From Gordonia alkanivorans NBRC 16433 (GTDB lineage: Bacteria; Actinomycetota; Actinomycetes; Mycobacteriales; Mycobacteriaceae): 64,000 nt of DNA. The stretch covers positions 1 through 64,000 of the forward strand of contig NZ_BACI01000099.1 of NCBI RefSeq assembly GCF_000225505.1. Reading direction: 5' to 3'. A program made the translations under genes and the position numbers. Under the pieces are notes generated by a model. It saw nothing but the letters and a program-made list of their open reading frames with translations. It did no database searches and had not been told where the DNA came from. Positions 55,134 to 64,000 of the stretch are shown here, piece by piece (the first letter of the stretch is position 1; each line of letters opens with the position of its first letter).

Positions 55134-55979
55134 CTAAGAGTTCTTGACGATGCCCAGACGCTCGAGGCGGCTCTGGATGCCCCAGCGCGCGACCATCGTG
55201 AAGGCCTCCGACATGACGCCACCACTCATCTTGGACACGCCCAGCTCACGTTCGGTGAACGTGATCGGCACCTCGCGGACATCGAACCCGGCCCGCACGG
55301 TACGCCAGGCCAGATCGATCTGGAAGCAGTAACCGGCCGACTCGACCGTGTCGAGCTGGATCTTCTCCAGCACGCTGCGCCGGTAGGCGCGGAAGCCGGC
55401 GGTGATGTCGTGCACCTTGGCGCCGAGAGCTACGCGGGCGTAGGTGTTGGCGCCGCGCGAGAGGAACTCACGGTGCTTCGGCCAGTTCACCAGTTTGCCG
55501 CCGGGAACGTACCGGGACCCGATCACGAGGTCGGCGCCGTCGTTGATGGCGTCGAACAGGCGGTGCAGTTGCTCGGGTGCGTGACTGCCGTCGGCGTCCA
55601 TCTCGACGATGACCGGGTAGTCGCGGCTCAGACCCCACGCGAAACCGGCAAGGTATGCCTTGCCGAGTCCGTCCTTCTCCTGGCGGTGCATCACGTGGAT
55701 GCGACCCGACTGCTTGCCCTTCTCGGCGTGTGCCGCGGCGTCCTTGCGGGCCAGCTCCTCGGCGACCTCGCCGGTGCCGTCCGGACTGGAGTCGTCGACC
55801 ACCAGCAGATGCACGCCGGGCAGGGCGGCCTGGAGGCGTTCGACGATCACCGGCAGGTTGTCGCGCTCGTTGAACGTCGGCACGACGACCAGTGCGCCCG
55901 CTCCGTCGGCGCCGACCACCGGCTGCGGCGCGTCGCCTGACTGCCGCTGTCCTGCCGAGGCGTCAATCCCCGATGCCAT
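55134..55979 (-). CDS. ppm1: Polyprenol monophosphomannose synthase (Ppm1 catalytic domain)
   Basis: A 281-residue GT2 glycosyltransferase. The N-terminal 25 residues are polar. GT-A signs are [40 protein letters not shown] and [19 protein letters not shown] (DxD-type metal site), with [20 protein letters not shown] typical of DPM1/Ppm1. It uses GDP-mannose and polyprenyl phosphate to make the donor for extracytoplasmic mannosyltransferases such as the GT87 protein at 39235. It has no C-terminal membrane anchor; in this group it relies on the adjacent Lnt-type partner, whose gene ends eight bases upstream on the same strand. Confidence 0.93.
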   Translation of the reverse strand: MASGIDASAGQRQSGDAPQPVVGADGAGALVVVPTFNERDNLPVIVERLQAALPGVHLLVVDDSSPDGTGEVAEELARKDAAAHAEKGKQSGRIHVMHRQEKDGLGKAYLAGFAWGLSRDYPVIVEMDADGSHAPEQLHRLFDAINDGADLVIGSRYVPGGKLVNWPKHREFLSRGANTYARVALGAKVHDITAGFRAYRRSVLEKIQLDTVESAGYCFQIDLAWRTVRAGFDVREVPITFTERELGVSKMSGGVMSEAFTMVARWGIQSRLERLGIVKNS

Positions 55980-55987
55980 CGAGCTCC

Positions 55988-57670
55988 TTAAATGTCACCG
56001 GACGCCCGTGCGGCGTCCCTGCGTGGCTTGAGTGTGAACCTAGTACGCGAGGCCAGCGCAAACAAAAGACCACCCACCGCCACGACGATCGCGAGGGCCT
56101 CGGGCCACATCCCGAGGCGGGTCGCGAGGGTCGTTCCGTTGTGCAGCGGGAGGGTGCTGGTCAGCACGTCCGAGGAGAAGACGCCGGATTGTTCGGTGAT
56201 CGAGCCGTCGGCGTCGATGATCGCGCTCACACCGCTGGTCGCGGCGACGACCACGGCACGTCCGTGTTCGACGGCGCGCACCTGCGACATCGCCAGCTGC
56301 TGGTATGTCATCTCGGTGCGGCCGAAGGTCGCGTTGTTGGTGGGGACGAAGAGCATCTGCGCCCCGTCGCGGATCGACTGGCGCGCCGCACGGTCGAAGG
56401 CGACCTCCCAGCAGGTCGCGACACCCACCGTGACCTCACCCGAGCGGCCGGGCACGTCCACGACGGTGGGACCGGTGCCCGGCTTGAAGTTGCCGGCCAT
56501 GTCCGCATACGACGAGAAGAGACGGAAGAACGGGCGCCAGGGCAGGTATTCGCCGAACGGCTGCACGATGTGTTTGTCGTAGCGGTCGACCGGTCCCTTC
56601 GCGCCGTCCCAGACGAGCACCGAGTTCGTGGGGCGGCCGTCGGAGTTGCGGATCAGGGTGCCGACGAGGATCGGGGCGCCGACCGCCTCGGAGGCGGCGG
56701 TGATCTCCGCGGCGGCGTCGGCGTTGTCCAGCGGCGAGATGTCCGAGGCGTTCTCCGGCCAGAGCACGAAATCGGGCGGGGCGGCGAGGCCGGCATCGAT
56801 CGCCTGGGCGTAGCCGATGGTGGTGCGCACATGGTTGTCGAGCACGGCACGACGCTGTGCGTTGAAGTCCAGGCCGAGTCGGGGCACGTTGCCCTGGACC
56901 GCCCCGATGTGCACCGACTCCGACGAGATGGTGCGGTCGATGGTGGCCGGTGTGAGGGCGATCGCCGCCACGGGTGCGAGCAGCGCGATGGCGACGGCGA
57001 GGGTCGCGACCCGCACGAAACCCGAGGGCTGGTCACCGGTGAGCGCCGCCGCCGATCGGGCGGATCGGCGATAGGCGGAGACCAGGATGACCAGCATCCA
57101 GGCGACCGACGCGCCGAACAGCGCCACGCCGGCGGACAGCCCGGGGGCGCCCAGCACGGAGGCCAGTGGTAGCAGTGGGCCGTCGACTTGACTGAAAGCG
57201 GCTCTCCCCCACGGGAACCCGCCGAACGGGAACGCCGATCGCAGGGCTTCGACGAGCACCCAGGAGACCATGAACCAGACCGGCGGGACCGGGAGTCGCA
57301 TGGTCAGGGTGGCGATCGCGCCGAACAGGGCGAGGTACCCGGACAGCAGCACCGACAATGCGAGCCACGGCAGCGGCCCGACGTAGACGCCGATCCACGG
57401 CAGCAGCGGGATGAAGAAGGCGAGCCCGAAGACGAAGCCGACCCATGCACCCGTGCGCACCCGCGGGCGCCGCACGTACAGCGCGGTGAACAGCACACCC
57501 AGCCCGAATACCGCGAGGAACCACCAGTTGCGGGGCGGGAAGGCGGCCCACATCGCCAGACCGGCGACGATCGCGGCCAGGGTACGGAGACTCCAGTCCC
57601 AGGTCAGGGTGAAGCGACGTGCACGCGCCTCGGTCTCCTCGGCGGACATCATCGTGTCGGTGGTGTTCAC
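55988..57670 (-). CDS. lnt: Apolipoprotein N-acyltransferase (Lnt), partner of Ppm1
   Basis: A 560-residue membrane protein; GTG at 57670 overlaps the amidohydrolase stop. Six to seven helices in the first 200 residues anchor it, including [20 protein letters not shown] and [19 protein letters not shown]. The extracytoplasmic nitrilase domain contains the triad Glu (LWPENASD), Lys ([15 protein letters not shown]) and Cys ([11 protein letters not shown]). A final helix ([17 protein letters not shown]) closes the protein. It adds the N-acyl chain to lipoproteins. In M. tuberculosis the Lnt-like and Ppm parts are one polypeptide; here they are two genes eight bases apart. Confidence 0.93.
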   Translation of the reverse strand: MNTTDTMMSAEETEARARRFTLTWDWSLRTLAAIVAGLAMWAAFPPRNWWFLAVFGLGVLFTALYVRRPRVRTGAWVGFVFGLAFFIPLLPWIGVYVGPLPWLALSVLLSGYLALFGAIATLTMRLPVPPVWFMVSWVLVEALRSAFPFGGFPWGRAAFSQVDGPLLPLASVLGAPGLSAGVALFGASVAWMLVILVSAYRRSARSAAALTGDQPSGFVRVATLAVAIALLAPVAAIALTPATIDRTISSESVHIGAVQGNVPRLGLDFNAQRRAVLDNHVRTTIGYAQAIDAGLAAPPDFVLWPENASDISPLDNADAAAEITAASEAVGAPILVGTLIRNSDGRPTNSVLVWDGAKGPVDRYDKHIVQPFGEYLPWRPFFRLFSSYADMAGNFKPGTGPTVVDVPGRSGEVTVGVATCWEVAFDRAARQSIRDGAQMLFVPTNNATFGRTEMTYQQLAMSQVRAVEHGRAVVVAATSGVSAIIDADGSITEQSGVFSSDVLTSTLPLHNGTTLATRLGMWPEALAIVVAVGGLLFALASRTRFTLKPRRDAARASGDI

Positions 57671-59307
57671 CCGGCGTCCCGGTCGTAGAGGACCTGTCCG
57701 CGGTGCACGGTCCGGACGCACCGCGGCAGGTCGGCTCCCGGGGAGACGTCCGGCAGGGCGGGCACGCGCGAACGCGGGTCGGTGGACCAGCGTTGCACCT
57801 TCTCGTGGGAGCCGGCCACGACGAGGTCGTCGACCTCCCAGACGGCGTAGCTCGCTGGCGCCCCGGGTGTCAGGGTGCCGGTGAGACCGTCGTTGATGCC
57901 GCCGGCGCGCCAGCCGCCGCGGGTTGCCGCTGCGAAGGCGCCGCGTGCGGAGATCGCGTTGGTCGGCTGATGATGGTGCACGGCGGCCCGGATCGTCGAC
58001 CAGGGATCGATCGGCGTGACCGGAGCGTCAGACGAGAACGAGAGTGCCACACCGGTTTTCGCGAGCATCGCGAAGTCGTTGAGCGTTGCGGCGCGGGCCT
58101 TGCCGAGTCGGGCGTCGTAGAGGTCGCCTTCGCCGCCCCATTCGGCGTCGAAGTGCGGTTGCATGCTGGCGATGACGCCGCAGCGCGCCAGGACCTCCGC
58201 GTCGCGGGCGGTGACCATCTCGGCGTGCTCGAGCCGGTGTGCGCAGCGGGCGATCGCCGGGGTGCCCAGCTCGTCGGCGAGTTCGGTGAGCGCGGCGACG
58301 ACGGCACCGGTGGCGGCATCACCGATGACGTGGAAACCGGACTGGATACCGGCCAGTGTGCAGCCGCGGAGATGATCGCGGATCGTCTCCATGTCGAGGT
58401 AGCTGATGCCGCGGGTGTCCGGGGCGTCGGTGTACGGCTCGTTGAGCCACGCGGTGTGCGACCCGATCGCGCCGTCGATGAAGAGGTCGCCGCCGAGGGC
58501 GTGGGCGCGGGTGATGGTCATCAGCTCGGCCGCGTGGTCGGCGTCGGTGACGGTCTGTCCCCAGTAGCGGCGGATCTCGACGGGGTGGTCGAGGTCGGCG
58601 ATGGCCAGGAAGTCGTCCATACCGCTGATGTCGGGGCCGCCGTTCTCGTGGACGGCGACGACACCGTGCGCGGCGGCCACGTCGAGCGCACGACGCTGCG
58701 CCCGTTCACGATGTGCGGCGGTGACGAGGAGGCGGGCCGCACCGCGGACGAGATGATGCGCCTCGGCGACAAGCGGCTCCTCCGGGTGGTAGCCGACGGC
58801 GCCCGCGAGTTCCGGGACGAGACGACGGAGTGCCGTCGAGGCGACCGCGGAGTGTTCGTCGACGCGGGCCAGGTACACCGGGCGGCCACCGACCACGGCG
58901 TCGAGTTCGCTGGTCGTCGGGAACCGGCCGTCCTCGGGTTCGGGGCCCTCCCAGGTCGAGTCGTCCCAGCCGAGACCCCAGAGCAGGTCGCCCTCGTCGT
59001 GGCCGGCGGCGGCGTCGTCGGCCACCGCCTTCCCGACGAGACGCAGGCAGTGCGTCCGGCTCGTCGCCTCGTTGAGGGTGAGACCGTCGAGCGAGAGACC
59101 GGTCGACGTGAGGTGCACGTGCGAGTCGACGAAACCCGGGCTGACGAAGAGCCCGTTCAGGTCGACGATCTCCGCATCCGGGTGGAGAGCCCGGCCGATG
59201 TCATCGGTACCGACCCACACCACCACCCCATCGGTGATGGCCATCGCGGTCGCGTCGGGGGCGGCCGCCGAGTACACGGCACCGCCGAGAAGCAGTTGGG
59301 TTGCCAC
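57667..59307 (-). CDS. YtcJ-type metal-dependent amidohydrolase
   Basis: A 546-residue amidohydrolase. It begins MATQLLLGGAVYSAAAPDAT with the small beta-sandwich, then the metal motif VSPGFVDSHVHLTSTGLSLD. Further signs are AAHGVVAVHENGGPDISGMD, FHVIGDAATGAVVAALTELA, RCAHRLEHAEMVTARDAEVL and ALSFSSDAPVTPIDPWSTIR, matching the YtcJ/amidohydrolase-3 group. The metal His ligands (HVH, HVIGD, HRLEH) and Asp (SSDAP) are intact. The substrate is unknown. It is coupled to lnt by a GTGA overlap. Confidence 0.88.
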   Translation of the reverse strand: MATQLLLGGAVYSAAAPDATAMAITDGVVVWVGTDDIGRALHPDAEIVDLNGLFVSPGFVDSHVHLTSTGLSLDGLTLNEATSRTHCLRLVGKAVADDAAAGHDEGDLLWGLGWDDSTWEGPEPEDGRFPTTSELDAVVGGRPVYLARVDEHSAVASTALRRLVPELAGAVGYHPEEPLVAEAHHLVRGAARLLVTAAHRERAQRRALDVAAAHGVVAVHENGGPDISGMDDFLAIADLDHPVEIRRYWGQTVTDADHAAELMTITRAHALGGDLFIDGAIGSHTAWLNEPYTDAPDTRGISYLDMETIRDHLRGCTLAGIQSGFHVIGDAATGAVVAALTELADELGTPAIARCAHRLEHAEMVTARDAEVLARCGVIASMQPHFDAEWGGEGDLYDARLGKARAATLNDFAMLAKTGVALSFSSDAPVTPIDPWSTIRAAVHHHQPTNAISARGAFAAATRGGWRAGGINDGLTGTLTPGAPASYAVWEVDDLVVAGSHEKVQRWSTDPRSRVPALPDVSPGADLPRCVRTVHRGQVLYDRDAG

Positions 59308-59372
59308 GATCGTTCAGTCTGCCTTGCCGTGAGTGAATGTGGCCGGGAGGGGTCGGGCGGGGCGTGCCCAGG

Positions 59373-59909
59373 TCAGCGCGTGGGCGGCAGCTGCGGGGTG
59401 GTCATCGGTGTGGTTCCTGGGCCGAAGCCGGTTCCGGGGGTGTCGGACTCCACAACCACGCCGTCGACGACGGTCCCACCACCGGGGACGCCGCCACCGC
59501 GGATTCGGCTGCCGTAGACGCCGGTTGCGTACAGGCCCGCGCGGTCCATCGCGGTCGCCATCCGCTTCGCGCCCACGGCCACCACGACCGGGCGCAACAC
59601 CTTGCGGGTCGGCGGGAACAGCAGCAGGATGCCGGCGAGAGTCGAGACGACACCCGGGATGACCAGCAGGATCGTCGAGGCGGCGACCAGCGCAGTGTCG
59701 GCCAGCGGCGCCCGTGCGTCGACCTCGTTGTTGGCGGCGCGGCGCAACTCGCCGAACACCTTGCGGCCCTGCCAGCGCAGCGTCAGGAACCCCAGGACGC
59801 CGGCCGCGATGCTGATCAGCACGGCCCAGCCGAACCCGAGCCATACCGCCATCGCCACGAAGGCGGCGATCTCCAGCAGCGCGTACACGGCGAAGTAGCG
59901 GAGTGCCAT
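59373..59909 (-). CDS. fxsA: FxsA-family membrane protein
   Basis: A 178-residue protein; start ATG 59907-59909 (MALRYFAVYALLEIAAFVAM) with GGTGAG upstream. Two N-terminal hydrophobic helices and a third pair (DTALVAASTILLVIPGVVST, LAGILLLFPPTRKVLRPVVV) fit FxsA, known from phage F exclusion suppression in E. coli. The C-terminal 50 residues are Gly/Pro/Thr-rich and disordered. It is a single core gene between the amidohydrolase and cobN. Confidence 0.87.
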   Translation of the reverse strand: MALRYFAVYALLEIAAFVAMAVWLGFGWAVLISIAAGVLGFLTLRWQGRKVFGELRRAANNEVDARAPLADTALVAASTILLVIPGVVSTLAGILLLFPPTRKVLRPVVVAVGAKRMATAMDRAGLYATGVYGSRIRGGGVPGGGTVVDGVVVESDTPGTGFGPGTTPMTTPQLPPTR

Positions 59910-60002
59910 GGTCGTCTCACCTGTCTTTCGGTGCCTTGTGGGCACCCTCGACGTCAGGGTCTGGCAGGTTAACGAACGACGGGGCGATTTTTCTCCCGGG
60001 GT

Positions 60003-63000
60003 TCAGTCTTCGCCGCGGGCCTCGATGTCGCCCTCGGTCTGCAGGTAGACGTTGCGCAGCTGATCGAGGAGGTCGGCGGGCGGTTCGTGCCACATGTCAC
60101 GTTCGACGGCTTCCAACAGTCGTTCGGCGATGCCGTGCAGTGCCCACGGGTTGGACTGCTGCATGAACTCCTGGTTGGTCTCGTCGAGGACGTAGGACTC
60201 GGTGAGCTTCTCGTACATCCAGTCGGCGACGACGTCGGTGGTGGCGTCGTAACCGAAGAGGTAGTCGACGGTCGCGGCCATCTCGAAGGCGCCCTTGTAG
60301 CCGTGGCGCTGCATCGCCGAGATCCAGCGCGGGTTGACGACGCGGGCGCGGAACACGCGGGCGGTCTCCTCCGAAAGCGTCCGGGTGCGAACGGAGTCGG
60401 GCCGGGTGCTGTCACCGATGTACGCCTCGGGTGCCGTTCCGGTGAGCGCGCGGACGGTCGCGACCATGCCGCCGTGGTACTGGAAGTAGTCGTCGGAGTC
60501 GGCGATGTCGTGTTCGCGGGTGTCGGTGTTCTTCGCGGCCACCGCGATCCGCTTGTAGGCCGCGCGCATGTCGTCGACCGCGGGCACGCCGTCGAGTCCG
60601 CGCCCGTAGGCATAGCCGCCCCACTCGGTGTAGACCCGCGCCAGGTCCTCGTCGCTGCGCCAGTCGCGGGAGTCGATGAGCTGCAGGATCCCTGCGCCGT
60701 AGGTTCCGGGCTTGGAACCGAAGACCCGGGTGACGGCGCGGCGACGGTCGCCGTGATCGGCCATCGAGGCGCGGACGTGGGCGGCGACGAAGTTCTGGTC
60801 GTCGGGCTCGTCGGCTGAGGCGGCGAGGGCGACCGCGTCGTCGAGCATCGCCACCACGTGGGGGAAGGCGTCGCGGAAGAACCCGGAGATCCGGACCGTG
60901 ACGTCGATACGCGGACGGCCCAGTTCGGCGAGGTCGATGAGTTCGAGATCGACGACGCGGCGTGACATCTCGTCCCACACCGGCATGACACCGAGCAGTG
61001 CGAGGACCTCGGCGACGTCGTCACCGGACGTGCGCATCGCGCTGGTCCCCCACACCGACAGGCCGACCGACGCCGGGTGGTGGCCGTGGTCGGCGACATA
61101 GCGTTCCAGCAGTGAGTCGGCCATCGCGCGTCCGGTCTCCCACGCCAGCCGCGAAGGCACGGCCTTCGGGTCGACGGAGTAGAAGTTGCGGCCGGTCGGC
61201 AGCACGTTGATCAGTCCGCGCAGCGGAGAGCCACTGGGGCCGGCGGGGATGAAGCCGCCGTCGAGGGCGTGCAGCACGCGAGGCACCTCCCCCGTGGTCT
61301 GCCGCAGACGCGGGACGACTTCGCCGGCGGCGAAACGCAGGACGTCGGCGACCGCGTCGGGCAATCCGGCGGTGGCCTCGGCGACGGCAGCCTCCGACCA
61401 GTCGTCCTTGGCACATGCGGCGACGAGTTCACGGGCCTGCGCCTCGACGGTGTCGACGGTCCCGCGTTCGGCGGTGCCGTCCTCGACAAGGCCCAGTGCC
61501 TCACGGAGTCCGGGCAACGCCGAGGTTCCGCCCCACAGCTGACGGGCGCGCAGCGTCGCGAGGACGAGGTCGACCTCGGCGTCGTCGCGGGGGGCCTCGC
61601 CGAGGACGTGGAGGCCGTCGCGGATCTGGACGTCCTTGATCTCGCACAGCCAGCCGTCGACGTGCAGGAGCATGTCGTCGAAGACCTCTTCGTCCGGGCG
61701 TTCGGTCAGTCCGAGGTCGTGGTCCATCTTCGCCGCGGTGAGCAGCGTCCAGATCTGCTGGCGGATCGCCGGAAGCTTCGCCGGGTCGAGGGCGGAGATG
61801 TTCGCGTGTTCGTCGAGCAGCTGCTCGAGGCGGGCGATGTCGCCGTAGGACTCGGCGCGCGCCATCGGCGGGATCAGGTGATCGACGAGCACCGCGTGGG
61901 CCCGGCGCTTGGCCTGGGTCCCCTCCCCCGGGTCGTTGACGAGGAACGGGTAGATGAGCGGGAGATCGCCCAGGGCGGCGTCGGTTCCGCAGTTGGCGGA
62001 CATGCCGAGGTTCTTGCCCGGCAGCCATTCGAGGTTGCCGTGCTTTCCGACGTGCACGATCGCGTCCGCACCGAAACCGGCCTGCCCCGTTGCGTGTCGG
62101 GCGGCGATCCACCGGTAGGACGCCAGATAGTGATGCGACGGCGGCAGGTCGGGGTCGTGGTAGATCGCCACCGGGTTCTCGCCGAACCCGCGCGGCGGCT
62201 GCACCATGATCGCGATGTTGCCGAAAGTCAGTGCAGCGATGACGATGTCGCCGTCGGGATTGTTCGACCGGTCGACGAACAGCTCGCCGGGTGCCTCGCC
62301 CCAGTGTTCGACGACGCCGTTGCGCAGTTCTTCCGGCAGCGTCTCGAACCAGTCGCGGTACTCCGCGGCGGGCAGGCGGATCGGGTTGGCGGCGAGGGTT
62401 TCCTCGGTCAGCCAATCCGGGTCCTGACCGCCCGTCGCGATGATCTCGTGGATCAGCGCATCCGAATCGTCTTCTGCCAAACCGGGTATCGCACCGGGAC
62501 CGGATTCCGGTCCGATGTCGTAACCGGCCGCGCGCAGGGCCGAGAGCAGACGCAGCAGACTCCGAGGGGTGTCGAGGCCGACGGCGTTGCCGATGCGGGC
62601 GTGCTTCGTGGGATACGCCGACAGCATGACGGCGATGCGCTTGTCGGCGGCCGGAGTTCGGCGCAGCTGTGCATGCGACACCGCGATGCCCGCCACGCGG
62701 GCGCAGCGCTCGGGATCCGGCCGATACCAGGGAAGGCCGTCGTCGTCGAATTCCTTGAAGGAGAACGGGACGGTGATGATCCGGCCGTCGAACTCCGGCA
62801 CCGCCACCTGCGTTGCGACATCGAGCGGTGAGAGACCGTCGTCGCTCGCCTCCCAGTCCGCCCGGGAACCCGTGAGGCACAGGCCCTGCAGGATCGGGAT
62901 GTCGAGTGCGGCAAGCCGTTCGATGTTCCACGCCTCGTCGTCGCCGCCGGCCGATGCGGTCGCCGGGGTCGCGCCGCCGGCCGCCAGGACCGTGACCACG

Positions 63001-63638
63001 AGAGCGTCGACCGTGCCGAGCAGCTCGATCAGGTCGTCGGGAGCGGTACGCAGGGACGCACAGAAGATCGGCAGCGCCCGGGCGCCTCGCTCCTCGATGG
63101 CGCTGCAGAGCGCGTCGATGTAGCGGGTGTTCCCGGCGAGGTGCTGGGCGCGGTAATAGAGCACCGCGATGGTCGGTGCATCGGAATTCTCCCGCTGCGC
63201 GCGCTCCAGGATTCCCCACGCCGGGGTCTGCTGCGGCGGCTCGAAGCCGTATCCGGTGAACAGCACGGTGTCGGAGAGGAAATGATGCAGGTTGACGATG
63301 TTCGCGACGCCGCCGGCGGCGAGGTAGTCGTGGGCCTGGGCGGCCACACCGGCCGGCACCGTCGAATGGGCCATCAGGTCCGGGTCCGGTTGCTGCTCGC
63401 CGGAACACACCACCAGCGGTTTGCCGGTCGCCTCGACCGCGGCGAGTCCCTCTTCCCAGGCACGCGTTCCACCGAGGATGCGGACGACGATCAGGTCGGC
63501 GTCGGCGGCCAGTGCCGGGATCTCGTCGATGAGCAGTCGTGCGGGATTCGCGCCGCGGAACCCCACTTCCGGGTTCGCCTCGCCGGCGGCCGCCGCGGTC
63601 AGCAGATCGGTGTCCGAGGTCGAGAACAGCAGGATCAT
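60003..63638 (-). CDS. cobN: Cobaltochelatase CobN subunit
   Basis: A 1211-residue CobN; start ATG 63636-63638 (MILLFSTSDTDLLTAAAAGE) with GGAGA upstream. Family signs include WYRPDPERCARVAGIAVSHA, KHARIGNAVGLDTPRSLLRL, DAIVHVGKHGNLEWLPGKNL, PSRLAWETGRAMADSLLERY, SVGLSVWGTSAMRTSGDDVA and YDATTDVVADWMYEKLTESY. CobN is the large subunit of the ATP-dependent aerobic cobaltochelatase, inserting Co into hydrogenobyrinic acid diamide. CobS/CobT are not in the window. A cobalamin riboswitch sits in its leader, implying repression by coenzyme B12. Confidence 0.95.
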   Translation of the reverse strand: MILLFSTSDTDLLTAAAAGEANPEVGFRGANPARLLIDEIPALAADADLIVVRILGGTRAWEEGLAAVEATGKPLVVCSGEQQPDPDLMAHSTVPAGVAAQAHDYLAAGGVANIVNLHHFLSDTVLFTGYGFEPPQQTPAWGILERAQRENSDAPTIAVLYYRAQHLAGNTRYIDALCSAIEERGARALPIFCASLRTAPDDLIELLGTVDALVVTVLAAGGATPATASAGGDDEAWNIERLAALDIPILQGLCLTGSRADWEASDDGLSPLDVATQVAVPEFDGRIITVPFSFKEFDDDGLPWYRPDPERCARVAGIAVSHAQLRRTPAADKRIAVMLSAYPTKHARIGNAVGLDTPRSLLRLLSALRAAGYDIGPESGPGAIPGLAEDDSDALIHEIIATGGQDPDWLTEETLAANPIRLPAAEYRDWFETLPEELRNGVVEHWGEAPGELFVDRSNNPDGDIVIAALTFGNIAIMVQPPRGFGENPVAIYHDPDLPPSHHYLASYRWIAARHATGQAGFGADAIVHVGKHGNLEWLPGKNLGMSANCGTDAALGDLPLIYPFLVNDPGEGTQAKRRAHAVLVDHLIPPMARAESYGDIARLEQLLDEHANISALDPAKLPAIRQQIWTLLTAAKMDHDLGLTERPDEEVFDDMLLHVDGWLCEIKDVQIRDGLHVLGEAPRDDAEVDLVLATLRARQLWGGTSALPGLREALGLVEDGTAERGTVDTVEAQARELVAACAKDDWSEAAVAEATAGLPDAVADVLRFAAGEVVPRLRQTTGEVPRVLHALDGGFIPAGPSGSPLRGLINVLPTGRNFYSVDPKAVPSRLAWETGRAMADSLLERYVADHGHHPASVGLSVWGTSAMRTSGDDVAEVLALLGVMPVWDEMSRRVVDLELIDLAELGRPRIDVTVRISGFFRDAFPHVVAMLDDAVALAASADEPDDQNFVAAHVRASMADHGDRRRAVTRVFGSKPGTYGAGILQLIDSRDWRSDEDLARVYTEWGGYAYGRGLDGVPAVDDMRAAYKRIAVAAKNTDTREHDIADSDDYFQYHGGMVATVRALTGTAPEAYIGDSTRPDSVRTRTLSEETARVFRARVVNPRWISAMQRHGYKGAFEMAATVDYLFGYDATTDVVADWMYEKLTESYVLDETNQEFMQQSNPWALHGIAERLLEAVERDMWHEPPADLLDQLRNVYLQTEGDIEARGED

Positions 63639-63684
63639 CGTGTCTCCTCGCCGGGTTGTCGCGCCCGGAGTGTCGGGTGTGTGC

Positions 63685-63815
63685 GAGGGACTGGTCTGGC
63701 TGGGGCACCGGCGTCTACCGGGACCCTTCACAGTGGCGCGACCGCGCCGGAATCTCACCGGCTTCAGCCCGCTCGCGGTTGGGTCTCAGCCTACGGCGAC
63801 CGGTCGGCGGAGTCG
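63685..63815 (-). promoter_or_regulatory. Cobalamin (adenosylcobalamin) riboswitch controlling cobN
   Basis: On the minus strand the leader contains AAGCCGGTGAGATTCCGGC, then GCGGTCGCGCCACTGTGA with the B12 box GCCACTG (63731-63737), and AGCCAGACC (63693-63701) near the 3-prime end. These conserved blocks are in the order expected for the class. The 5-prime limit is approximate. It probably blocks cobN expression when adenosylcobalamin is bound. Confidence 0.9.
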
Positions 63816-63843
63816 TCACCTGGTCCGGTCGTAGGCTGGTGGG

Positions 63844-64000
63844 ATGACTGAAGCGGCTGAACCCGCTCCCGGCACGGCGATCCGGGAATCCGCGGATCGT
63901 TGCCCCGGCGTGTTCAGCACGCACGAGGCGCAGGACGGCGCACTGGCCCGGATCCGGCTTCCCGGAGGCCGGATCCGCGCTGATCAGCTCACCACCCTCG
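63844..64000 (+). CDS. cobG: CobG-like precorrin-3B synthase, N-terminal part
   Basis: An open frame from ATG 63844 runs off the right edge. It reads MTEAAEPAPGTAIRESADRC, then PGVFSTHEAQDGALARIRLP and GGRIRADQLTTL. This is the start of the nitrite/sulfite-reductase-like ferredoxin half domain of CobG, which oxidises precorrin-3A to 3B in the aerobic cobalamin pathway. It is divergent from cobN, and its promoter overlaps the riboswitch DNA. The Fe-S motifs would lie outside the window. Confidence 0.8.
   Translation, partial: MTEAAEPAPGTAIRESADRCPGVFSTHEAQDGALARIRLPGGRIRADQLTTL

Overview
The window is a high-GC actinobacterial chromosome segment, most likely from a mycolic-acid-producing genus close to Gordonia or Williamsia. 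The evidence is RbpA, an adjacent polyprenol-phosphate-mannose synthase and apolipoprotein N-acyltransferase pair, a GT87-type mannosyltransferase, a DUF222/HNH (13E12-type) protein, an MpaB/DUF2236 oxygenase, an F420-type luciferase-like oxidoreductase and a gene cluster known by its Mycobacterium smegmatis names (MSMEG_0565 to MSMEG_0572). All coordinates and family calls were made by reading the sequence; no database search was run.

Positions 1-17983 form a defence island. A DUF2075-type gene leaves the left edge on the minus strand. Divergent from it is a tightly coupled five-gene operon (481-9671): a RecB/Cas4-like PD-(D/E)XK protein with a four-cysteine set, an SF1 helicase, a 54-residue ORF, a beta-class (type III Mod-like) adenine methyltransferase and a Res-like DEAD/H helicase-nuclease. 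It is followed on the opposite strand by a UvrD-like helicase fused to a four-cysteine nuclease, then by an McrBC locus whose mcrC is split by an IS256-family element without a visible target duplication.

Positions 17984-23684 hold jetA, jetB and jetC of a Wadjet-type anti-plasmid system. The jetD nuclease gene is missing: only a 13-codon ORF stands where it should start, next to the McrBC region.

Positions 23810-25622 carry an esterase and a ZIP-type metal transporter. Positions 26131-33975 carry a full Nit1C cluster: nitrogen-starvation protein, nitrilase, a small MSMEG_0570-type protein, flavoprotein, radical SAM protein, a GNAT-AIR synthase fusion, a second nitrilase-fold protein that has lost its catalytic Cys and Glu, and a glycosyltransferase. 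Overlapping start and stop codons continue this operon through an EamA transporter, an NTF2-like protein, an F420-type oxidoreductase and an SRPBCC protein up to 36859.

Positions 36895-64000 are core or housekeeping: a lipoprotein FKBP, a P450, a GT87 mannosyltransferase, a globin, an SOS-box-preceded HNH protein, a short UvrA-like ATPase, a VOC/AraC pair, phosphosugar mutase and GlgC-like genes, an FAD oxidoreductase, a DUF2236 oxygenase, small hypotheticals, a DUF475 membrane protein, rbpA, the ppm1/lnt pair, an amidohydrolase, fxsA, and cobN under a cobalamin riboswitch, divergent from the start of cobG at the right edge. No tRNA, rRNA or CRISPR array was seen.
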